In this document: piece after piece, positions 57,201-64,000 of the stretch
How the letters are laid out: every line of letters starts with the position of its first letter
Numbering within the stretch: position 1 is the first letter of the stretch
DNA from: Earliella scabrosa
Lineage: Eukaryota; Basidiomycota; Agaricomycetes; Polyporales; Polyporaceae
NCBI GenBank assembly: GCA_022605405.1
Contig: JABYQQ010000023.1
Span: 124,001-188,000 of the forward strand
DNA: 64,000 bases
Direction of reading: 5' to 3'
Translations under genes and position numbers: made by a program
The notes under the pieces: model-generated
Database searches by the model: none
What the model was told of the DNA's origin: nothing
The model's input: the letters and a program-made list of their open reading frames with translations, nothing else

Positions 57201-58899
57201 TTCAAAGGCACGGACCGAGGACAACGTGTACGGTGATGAACCTCCCGCTCAGATAGATGCTAGGACCGATGCGGATGGTGAACAGGCTGAGGCACAATCA
57301 ATACTCGCGTTTATCCATTACTCTCGGTACAAGTCTGGTATTCCTGAGCACCATAAGGATGCCATGGCTAGACCGGATCGCGAACATTGGAAAGCGGCTG
57401 AGCGAGCAGAGTACGAATCACTAATGGCTAATAAGACATGGGTCTTGGTTCCTCGCCCAAAGGACCGATCCGTCGTCACATGCCGTTGGGTCTATGATCG
57501 GAAGTCAGATGGTCGCTACAAAGCACGTCTCGTAGCTAGGGGATTCACGCAAGTCTATGGGAAGGATTACCACGAAACCTTCTCACCCGTCGCTCGTTTC
57601 GAGTCCATCCGTTATCTCTTTGCGCATGCTGCCCTAGAGGACTGGGACGTCGACGCGATGGATGTAAAGACTGCGTTCCTCAATGGCGACCTTGACGAGG
57701 AGGTCTACATGGAACAACCGGAAGGGTGGGTCGCGAAAGGCAAAGAGGATCACGTTTGTCTGCTTAAGAAGGCCATCTACGGTCTCAAGCAAGCCTCGCG
57801 CCAGTGGAATGTCAAAATCCACGACTCGCTCGTCCAACAGGGATTTGTTCGGACGTACTCTGATGCCGGAGTCTACGTATATCGCCGACAAGGGGGGGAT
57901 TCAGACCCTGATCATGTCACTATCATTGTCTTGTATGTCGACGACCTACTTCTCATGGGGAAAAGTCGTGTACAGATTGACAAGGTCAAGAAGGCGCTAG
58001 GCAAGCAGTACAAGATGACGGACTTAGGTCCGGTACAGCGATTCCTTGGTCTACGCATACGTCGAGATCGTCAAGCTAAGACACTCGACATCGACCAGGA
58101 AGAGTACATCGAGGCTATTCTGGAGAACCATCAGATGGCTAACTGTACGCCTGTGCGCACTCCTCTTCCCTCTGGTGCCGTGCTCGAAGCCGCTCAGACG
58201 GAGGCATCGGCAAAACTTCTCAAGCGTTTCCAGAGCTTGATGGGCAGTCTTCTCTATGCCTGTCTTGGGACGCGACCCGACATCGCGTTTGCCATCAGCC
58301 GTCTCGGTAAATACAGCGCTAACCCCTCGGAAGCACATCTTCACTATCTCCAATACGTGCTTCGCTATCTCCGGGGGACTTCACATTATCGTCTGCGCTA
58401 TGACGGAGCGTCTAATGCCGGTTTGATCGCGTTTTCCGATTCAGACTGGGCAGAGGATCGCGATGATAGGCACTCGCAAACTGGCTTCATCTTCAAGATG
58501 GCAGGTGGCGCAATCTCATGGGCGTCGCGACGGCAGCCGACGATTTCGCTCTCTTCTACTGAGGCGGAATACAAGGCAGCGTCAGACACCAGCCGTCAGA
58601 TGATGTGGCTAAGGACGTTTGGAGATGAGTTAGGGGACGACATGAGTGCGTCTACGCCCATGTGTATGGATAACCATGGCGCGATCTTCCTCTCTGAGAA
58701 CCCAGCCATCGACAGGCGTACCAAGCACATAGAGGTCCACTACCATTTTGTGCGCGAGTATCTCGCCAGTGGGAGTATGGACATCTATTACATCGCGAGC
58801 AAGGAGAATCTGGCAGATGCGCTAACAAAGAATGTCACCTTCTCTGTGGTTGACTACTTCGTACAGCACTCTGGTCTCATTTCTTCCTCCGCGTCTTGA
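54208..58899 (+). CDS. gag-pol: Copia Gag-Pol polyprotein
   Basis: One open frame of 1,563 codons. The Gag N-terminal module (HSYH ... QRDVFW ... CERQPCPNR) is followed by a UBN2-type Gag region from MSEAGMEKSLPQLHGQ and a CCHC knuckle CEHCGKTNHDSSNC (about residue 358). Protease MDSGASQHVTG is near residue 451. Next are the integrase HHCC finger and D,D,E core (HMDVAGPM, SDRGGEYLS, QQNGRAERFN) and reverse transcriptase with YVDD (about 1243). RNase H (SDSDWAEDRDDRHSQTG, STEAEYKAAS) ends the protein. Order INT before RT is the copia signature. The frame opens with GTG and no ATG precedes the N-terminal module, as in gypsy-1. An ATG at 54637 could start a shorter form, or the upstream part may be joined by splicing. 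Confidence 0.95.
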   Translation: MASSDDEPFDCSHSYHRHDRVDQRDVFWDESDRRWYYCERQPCPNRESEVAQPDNCTVPRRNVPIAPDQVCRPRTPDTSSSSSSPASSEHEVANILEDPTEPPVPTPLPSIVISPPTPTLPPLPALDLIVNQPDSTDFIYSFTMSEAGMEKSLPQLHGQEGYKEWARQMKGYLMMIDAWDIVSSTESQPAATDAAGLKDWKKRDSRASGILMYKTTAEVAKCYEGKNTSKEIWDALNTTYEKTDNGYSFSRFERLLNYPRFNENKSIVDQVQTFIGLMNELTTGSTNTLAEHIKVYWLFSKMPDSYRPSISTILHTTAETDLTLEKVKPKLKLEDSLRGTSIGQANKISKPKSKPKPPCEHCGKTNHDSSNCYKKFPEKAPKRNKGKGKDNGNGNGNQSGGSGNNNGHNHAHTLAAFVPVSTSTINEISFSAYKADNAKDMDLERTTLWLMDSGASQHVTGCLEDFTEYRPYDTPVLFGTAQAGSDGHVQGLGEGTVKGYTYVEGKRVSFTLQNVCYVPAAGNTRLYSTGVIERAKGFIYQGGYYMRIFDSRPEGFVESGKTVKVVGNEVVTAHYAASHNLYYFLLENAERDLNAASHTTLDHDLAHRRWGHPGKEAVKRLPDAVNGVDGIDSSSSDKPCEGCAKGKMHRRPFPPSSKRASEPCELVHMDVAGPMSTSIGGYSYFCTFIDDYTGLACVYCLKRKSDQEAAFKEYKAWAETQTGRKIKKVRSDRGGEYLSDSFESLLREFGIEHDKTLPGSPQQNGRAERFNRTIEEKSLCMLHHAGLSHGFWKLALEAAVHIYNRQPMKRLKWQCPITLWSGKKPDVSYFRVFGCKAYVHVQKDKRHGKLDVKAVERTFVGYEPGSKGYRLWNPTARQVEVSRDVIFDEDVFPARADTGTRRATPDDSPFPAQPSEDSSNDDVDLPVPRDNDEPPPPAPPQDPAPAPPEAEPQPPQPQQPPPPPAQIPKPNHRRGRHPPAAGDAPPPRRSERQTKGVPSKARTEDNVYGDEPPAQIDARTDADGEQAEAQSILAFIHYSRYKSGIPEHHKDAMARPDREHWKAAERAEYESLMANKTWVLVPRPKDRSVVTCRWVYDRKSDGRYKARLVARGFTQVYGKDYHETFSPVARFESIRYLFAHAALEDWDVDAMDVKTAFLNGDLDEEVYMEQPEGWVAKGKEDHVCLLKKAIYGLKQASRQWNVKIHDSLVQQGFVRTYSDAGVYVYRRQGGDSDPDHVTIIVLYVDDLLLMGKSRVQIDKVKKALGKQYKMTDLGPVQRFLGLRIRRDRQAKTLDIDQEEYIEAILENHQMANCTPVRTPLPSGAVLEAAQTEASAKLLKRFQSLMGSLLYACLGTRPDIAFAISRLGKYSANPSEAHLHYLQYVLRYLRGTSHYRLRYDGASNAGLIAFSDSDWAEDRDDRHSQTGFIFKMAGGAISWASRRQPTISLSSTEAEYKAASDTSRQMMWLRTFGDELGDDMSASTPMCMDNHGAIFLSENPAIDRRTKHIEVHYHFVREYLASGSMDIYYIASKENLADALTKNVTFSVVDYFVQHSGLISSSAS

Positions 58900-58910
58900 A
58901 CGAGTGGGAG

Positions 58911-59509
58911 TGTTGAACAATGGACTACGAACAGTAGACGCGCATTAGGCGCTATGGGCACTGCTTCTTACGATAGATCTTAGGCTGTGCTTCTTTCTTT
59001 CCATATTAGGTATACGTTGTACGATACATATGGTTACTAGGCTTCTCTTTTGTCCAGTCCATTCCAGTGCGTTCTTCTACGCTCCGGACTCTTCTTAGAC
59101 TGTTCCAGATCGTCCTTGTGACCATACTTCTTTCTCCATTTGTCGTTACCTTTGTTCTGTCTGAGTCATCCTTCGTCTCTCCTTACTCATCCTCGACTCA
59201 CTCTGACTCAGACACATCACATGCTCTCCTTATTGTCGCTTACTCATGCAGCTCCTGTACGGTATATAAGGAGGACTCTCTGGGACTCGTCTCCTCAGTC
59301 TTTCACTCACTGACTGAGGAGTAAGTACACATCTTACCTATGCGTTCTATGCTCTTACTTACAAAGTACCTGTGTAGCTTGTCTGTCCGCTCACTTACTA
59401 GGTACTTGGCATTATGCTAATATAGTCTTTCACTCACTGACTGAGGACTTGTCTGTCCGCTCACTTACTAGTCGCTTGCGACATCGCCTCACAGGTTCTC
59501 ACTCCATCA
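58911..59509 (+). repeat. 3' LTR of the copia element
   Basis: 599 bp, with no difference from 53088-53686 found on reading, so insertion is recent. Confidence 0.95.
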
Positions 59510-59721
59510 TGCGGGCCAGTATATAAGGCTGAGGGTCTCCAGCAAGGAGCCCCAGTTTCGATCTCCTGTTTACCTTCCTCGCTTACTCTCGGACTACATA
59601 CATGCCTCCGGGCTTGTATCACATCTGTACTAGCATCGTTATCGACGAATAGACATCTTTCTACTCGTCATTTGAAGTCTCCTTGTGCGCTCGAACGCCT
59701 CAAGTAACTTCAATCTTAACA
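59510..59721 (+). repeat. 3' LTR of gypsy-2, second part
   Basis: tgcgg (59510-59514) is the right target duplication. From gccagtatataagg it matches 15978-16184 to the terminal CTTAACA, with one A/G difference (gaacgcctc here, gaacacctc in the 5' LTR). The TATA box lies a few bases from the copia insertion. Confidence 0.92.
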
Positions 59722-60640
59722 GTCGTCGTCGCAGGAAACCACCCAAAGCGCATGCACTGCACCCATTGGGGTACGAACTCGGTGCCGTCTTCACAGAGAC
59801 ACTCACAGAAACGTGCTTCGACTTCATGAATTCCCGTACAAGTGACGACAACAAGACGACGCGTATTCTTCGCAGAGTTGGCACATGGAAGCCCTCCATG
59901 ACCGAGCTGTATGACGACTCCCAACTCGCGCAAGGACGAGCACTCAAAAAACGCGCCATTGAAGTACTGCCAATCATCGCGTCGGTGAGCGGAAGAGAAC
60001 AGCACAGTGAGGGTGCGTACCTGTACCCGATGACATGGCAGACGGGTATGTTGAGCGACGAGGCACTCCTTGCAAACAATGAGCCTCCCACTGCATTCCT
60101 CGCACCGATACTCCGCTGGATGCTTCTGACACAAGACACAGTCTGAAATATCCAAGAAATCCCCCTTTCCTTCATAATGGATGGTCTCCTCGACGAAGGA
60201 CTGGCAGAAAGGAAGCCAACTTGCAAGTTTGTCCTGCACCGACGTTAATTCAGAGAGCTTGAACGCGTGCGCGTGATACGCGTACTCACACGAGTAACTT
60301 GATCGTTCCGGACACGCTTCGGCTTCGCAGTGGGTTCGGCCGAGGGTATCGGTCCAGACGTAGGGGGTATAGTCCCTGCGAGGGCGTCCGAGTGGTGAAG
60401 GCAATCCGGTGAGTCGCCGCAAGATAAGGGGGCCTGAGGAAGGCTGGAGGGTTGCCGTGTGGAAGAAGATGACTCGGCAATCGCAACGACTTTGTTGTCG
60501 AGTTTTCTCTTCTTAACGCCTCCGGATTCTGAGATGTGCATCGAGAACACCTTGACTGCGGTCGATGTGCCAGTGGCAGCATGCGCTGGGTCGGGACCAA
60601 TGGCCTTGAACTGGGGAAGCTTCTTTTTGTGGCGTTTCAT
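59722..60640 (-). pseudogene. KDZ transposase gene, 5' part (exons 1-3a)
   Basis: Exons 60640-60290, 60233-60021 and 59966-59722 with GT-AG introns of 56 and 54 nt. It starts at ATG (MKRHKKKLPQFKAIGPDPAH), then a basic, probably nuclear, N-terminus. Next comes a CxC2-like cysteine cluster (CVLCQKHPAEYRCEECSGRL ... CKECLVAQH) and the block YFNGAFFECSSLRELGVVIQ ... FCECLCEDG ... GWFPATT. The frame continues at 15655 (TKPVTIFTFQVLDAFQELNL) once gypsy-2 and one gtcgt are removed. The family is common in Agaricomycetes. Confidence 0.88.
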
Positions 60641-61592
60641 GAGAGCGGAGTATAGTAGCAATAGTAGGAGCTTGTTGCCACCAGACAAAATGAGGGGAAG
60701 TGGGTATGACGATGTCGCTGGAGCCTGGAAAGGGTGCAGTAACAGTAGACGCCGAGATGCGGAACCTGTAACGCGCAACTGCGCAGATCGGCAGAGTCTA
60801 TAGCTCTGAGTCTTACTTGTCAGCATCCAACTCTGTACTGCACGGAGTGACTCAGGACTATTGCAGTGGTTTACTTGAGGACTTCAATATGTGTCTAAAT
60901 CATCATGACACTGTCCACTTTGGCGGCTTAGGTACAACTTCAAGCTTCATGGTTTGACTGCCACTGGCAGTGTCAACGGTGTGCGAAATGTGGTACAAAC
61001 ATATTTCTCCGTGGTAAAAATCGGGTGTCTCTTCCCAGTATGCTCGAGGTACGGTACTAGAAAGAGCGCATATTTTGGTAGGTACATTACATTATGTGTA
61101 CGAATATCTGAGTGTGCTTTCGTGAGTTCGATGCGGAGCCTGAGGTTACCAGGTAGTGTTCAAGCCACCCAGCGTTTCAACGAGACATCGGATGGACGCC
61201 GGGGCTGGTCCACTTGACCAGCTTTTGCTCATCCCTAGGTCTGACAGGCATACAGTCTGTAGTTCAAACGAAGCATAGATTTAGCCCGTATACTCTACAT
61301 CAAGCGTTCTCAGGAGGGTCCGCCTGTGTCGCGTCAATCTGACTAGTACTATGCATGCGCACCGTGATCGCCTACACTTCCAGTTCGAAATTCCTTCCGT
61401 TGCATCCTTTGAGCATAAGTCACTCTAGCTATCACACTGAGCATATTTATCCAATCACTTCGCACTCAGATCAGGCGGGGCAAACAACTTCATTGTATCA
61501 AGAAATGCGCGAATGCTAGTGACGACGACGACTTTTTCATGATGCTACAGAACTCGGCTGCTACTGGCTGATGACCACTCCGACCACGACCC
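60641..61592. other. Intergenic, no gene seen
   Basis: About 950 bp upstream of the KDZ gene; short frames only and no inverted repeat recognised that could mark a KDZ element end. Confidence 0.4.
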
Positions 61593-62925
61593 TCACAGCG
61601 GCCGCACACGTCCAGCCTCCTTCGCACGGACGTAGTGCTCGAGGGCCGACTCGTACGACGAGTGGCCTTTGTGCCAGTTGCCCCTCTTGCCGAGAACGTA
61701 CTGGGACGCCTCCTCCCTACAAGGATAGTCAGATTGTGAGTTATAGGCGTGGGCAGAGTGAACGGTCACTTACCAGTATTGGAAAACACCGACACGAGTC
61801 CCGGCGAGCACCGCGTACCACTTGTCGCTGTGGTTGGGGTCGGGGCGGTCAACCGTCTGGAATGGGAAGATGGCTACAAAACATCAGACATTGCTTACGA
61901 CATGCGAACGATGGAGACTCACGATCATTGGTGTCGTTCAGGATGGGATTGGTCAACAGAGCGGCCACGGCTGCGGACACATGGACGGCGGTGGCGATGT
62001 ACGCGGGCGTGTTCGCGGGCGCGGGCGCGGGCACAGGCGCGGGGGCAGCAGCGACAACGCCAACGGCAGCCGGAGCGGGAACACGAGTCCGAGCAGCAGA
62101 CCCACCGTGGGTGCGCCGTGGGGTGGGAATGGGGACGGGGTTTTGCGCAGCGACGGGGACGGGATTCTGCACGGCGACAGGACCGGGAGGAGGTGCGGTG
62201 GGGCGAGTGATGGGAGCCTGGGTCTCGGCGGACTGGGCCGACAGCAGGGCGATGAAGATGCGAGGAGTCCCGGCCCCACCGGGAACCGATGTGCCCCCAC
62301 TACGGACGGGAGACCCGTTGTTGGACGCAACGTTCGACGACGTGACGTCAGCACGACGCTCGTGGTCACGACGACCGGATAGCAGGGGTGAGACATTGAC
62401 GAAGTGTTCGCCCATCCCGAAGGGCACTGGGGCACGGAACGAGTCCTCGAGGCCAGGCGGGGCGGCAGGAGTGCGGGGAGAACGTTCGCGACGATTCTCT
62501 CGGGTAGGGGTCTCAAACGGATCCAGGCGGTCAGAGTGGTTCGAGGCCAAACTAGGCAACCGCAGCCAGCCGTCGCGAGAGTCCTCGGTCTGAAGGCGGA
62601 TGTTGAGGTTGAGGTTGAGAGTGGGCATGCCGCCCTGATTTTCCACCGTGAACTGGGCCTGCGGAGAACGCAGGCCTTGCGCACGCTGGGAAGAACGCTG
62701 GGGAGAGGAGACCGCCGACCAGGTCATCGAAGCAGGGGACGAGCGGCCGTCGGCATCGTCGCGATCACTGTCAGGGAACGGAGCGGGCGACGACGTGCGA
62801 GATGGGGCCTCAGATATGGAGAGCGATGACAAAGCATCGTCAAGGGACTCAGCCGAAAGGCTGTGTTGACTAGCCCCGCGGGCGGTGGTTTGCTGGTAAG
62901 CTGCGGAACGTGAGTTAAACGACAT
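61593..62925 (-). CDS. Protein with C-terminal viroplasmin / RNase H1 N-terminal-like domain
   Basis: Starts at ATG 62925 (MSFNSRSAAYQQTTARGASQ). It has a long Ser/Pro/Ala-rich region with LRLPSLASNHSDRLDPFETP, then a helical segment IATAVHVSAAVAALLTNPIL. After introns GTGAGT...TGTAG and GTAAGT...TGTAG comes the domain DKWYAVLAGTRVGVFQYW-EEASQYVLGKRGNWHKGHSS, which matches the caulimovirus viroplasmin/RNase H1 hybrid-binding fold. This domain binds RNA:DNA hybrids in RNase H1; no catalytic RNase H domain is attached. Function unknown. It is divergent from the next gene across a 337 bp promoter region. Confidence 0.65.
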
Positions 62926-63262
62926 ATCGAACAGGCAGGCACATACTACGGTCGCGCATGGAGCTTGACGGCGTTCAGAGTTGAGGTTGAGGGAAAGAGG
63001 AGAGGAGGGGATCCTGCCTGACTTGCCAGCGAAATGGGGTGTTTGACGGACAGCGGCGGAGCGGTGGGCCTTGCCTGCGAATGCTTCATGGGTGAAGACC
63101 TCAGGGTTTTGACCGCTTCTCTTCGGTCCCGCTTGAACCCTGCTCGTCGCATGGTCCCCCAATACCTCAGAGCTCCCCCACGTGTCGCCTCACTCACCAC
63201 TGACTTCGCTGTTCGTGACCTCGCTGTACTTGACAACGCCGTTCTCGACATCGCCATTCTCC
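62926..63262. promoter_or_regulatory. Shared promoter region of a divergent gene pair
   Basis: 337 bp separates the two start codons. No TATA box was identified. Its main visible feature is a set of gtc/gac-rich short repeats near 63195-63250 (cgctgttcgtgacctcgctg...). Confidence 0.4.
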
Positions 63263-64000
63263 ATGGGTCGTCACCGCTGGACCACCGGTGAGCAGACGGC
63301 TTGGCTCACTGCACGCATCCCGGCCTATCTCGAGTCGAAGGACCGCGATGTGAGGGCATTCCACGCAAGTACGTACAAGCTCTGGACAGAACAATGGCCC
63401 ATCGCCGCTCCTACCGAGTCCGAGATTGCTGCGGCCGGTGGAGACGTCCAGAAGGCCACCGATGGGAAGGAAGCTACTGTAAAGAAGGTTCGTTAGTCAT
63501 TATGACTAGGATGACAGGCCGCTGACGCCTCATGGCGTACCTTCAGCGTCTTTACGAGTGGTTCTACAACAATTGCCGCACTAGCGAAAGCTCCGTCAGT
63601 AAGACAGAGTTCCTCGACTTGGCCCCAAAACGTACCCAGAAGCTGCTTGATTATCAAGCCTATCTACGTCTACACAAGGAGAAGCTGGCCCCGATCGTGT
63701 CCTCGCGATACGAGGCGTACAAGCAGGGTCTCGGGCCGGACGAGACTCCCGACGCGTTCATCAAATTCCAGGCTGCAGTGGCAAAGGAACTGCTTGAGGA
63801 GGAGCCCGAGGATGTCCGCGCGGCGGTGGAAGCTTATCGAAACCAAGGCGAGGCAGAGCCTGATGAAGACGAGATCAGCCGGTACGTTCACTTGACTCCG
63901 ATGTAGTGTACGTGAACTCACGGGAATTACGTACAGCAACATCGACTGCTTGCCGAACACCTTGACCGGCACGCTGAAGGAGTTGGCTAAGAAGACGAAG
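63263..64000 (+). CDS. Hypothetical protein, 5' part (runs off the window)
   Basis: Exons 63263-63487, 63547-63891 and 63937 onward, with introns GTTCGT...TTCAG and GTACGT...TACAG. It reads MGRHRWTTGEQTAWLTARIP, RLYEWFYNNCRTSESSVSKT and NIDCLPNTLTGTLKELAKKT. The N-terminus (RHRWTT.EQT.WL, a Myb/SANT-like helical look) is typical of a family frequent in Agaricomycete genomes, often near transposons. Function unknown. Confidence 0.65.

Larger units (their letters stand above)
53088..59509 (+). mobile_element. Intact Ty1/copia retrotransposon
   Basis: 6,422 bp, LTRs of 599 bp each that look identical, 5 bp duplication tgcgg (53083-53087 and 59510-59514), one uninterrupted Gag-Pol frame, a half-tRNA primer site and a purine tract (gagtgggag, 58902-58910). 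Every hallmark of a young and possibly active element is present. Confidence 0.96.
15656..59721 (+). mobile_element. Gypsy-2: Tf1/sushi-like chromovirus, nest host
   Basis: This is a plus-strand Ty3 element bounded by 529 bp LTRs (TGTTAC ... CTTAACA) and flanked by the 5 bp duplication gtcgt (15651-15655 and 59722-59726). It is about 8.3 kb without its two inserts: the inverted-repeat element at 21316-50603 in the integrase region and the copia element at 53088-59509 in the 3' LTR. The order is LTR, primer site, gag, pol, an extra open frame, polypurine tract, LTR. The LTRs differ at about three positions, all G/A, two of them in CpG, so it is older than the copia element inside it. Confidence 0.95.

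Noticed and set aside
60290..60422. A C-x4-C-P-E-R stretch (THCEAEACPER) in front of the KDZ cysteine cluster, resembling the Gag CPNR module
   Set aside because: It lies in a shadow frame. The spliced KDZ exon 1 reads this DNA in another frame, so the resemblance is chance.

Overview
The window is repeat-rich nuclear DNA of a filamentous fungus, most likely an Agaricomycete (mushroom-forming basidiomycete). The reasons are the many 45-60 nt GT-AG introns, a KDZ-type transposase with an N-terminal cysteine cluster, two chromodomain Ty3 elements, a Ty1/copia element, a DUF6570/Helitron-like/PIF1 protein and families of short multi-exon genes typical of that class. There are no operons, ribosome binding sites or CRISPR arrays. 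I saw no rRNA or tRNA gene.

Layout. (1) 1-6106: a minus-strand Ty3/chromovirus ('gypsy-1'), its 3' LTR cut by the window edge. (2) 6829-8617: a spliced rve-type integrase gene. (3) 9710-11435: a spliced gene of unknown function, followed in frame by 206 more open codons. (4) 12.2-12.4 kb: two tandem arrays, both of period 42. (5) 12671-60640: a ten-exon KDZ transposase gene on the minus strand, split by a 44 kb insertion. (6) 61593-64000: a divergent pair of host-type genes, one ending in a viroplasmin/RNase H1 N-terminal-like domain.

The 44 kb insertion is a nest whose history can be read from target duplications. A second chromovirus ('gypsy-2', 15656-59721, duplication gtcgt) sits in exon 3 of the KDZ gene. 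A copia element (53088-59509, duplication tgcgg, LTRs that look identical) sits in its 3' LTR. A 29,288 bp element (21316-50603) with 173 bp terminal inverted repeats and an 8 bp duplication (gacaccgc) sits in its integrase. Removing each insert with one duplication copy restores the reading frame, which confirms the boundaries.

The 29 kb inverted-repeat element is the most unusual object here. It carries at least a dozen gene-like units: a Rep/PIF1 helicase with one premature stop, a CMGC-type protein kinase, an F-box/leucine-rich protein with one premature stop, a nucleotidyltransferase-like F-box-type protein, a pair of paralogues of unknown family and several short spliced genes. I recognise no DDE transposase in it. 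Its TAGGG terminus and 8 bp duplication fit hAT, or less specifically KDZ, but its size and cargo do not fit an ordinary member of either.

The retroelements share unexpected features. Both chromoviruses appear to self-prime: an 11 nt site beside the 5' LTR is complementary to the predicted 5' end of their own RNA, with a compensatory base change between the two elements. Both use the same GGATTTTTGATC gag-pol frameshift site. Gypsy-1 and the copia element, from different superfamilies, share a 53 nt identical leader block, and all three Gag proteins start with a related H-x-Y ... RD ... C-x4-CPNR module.
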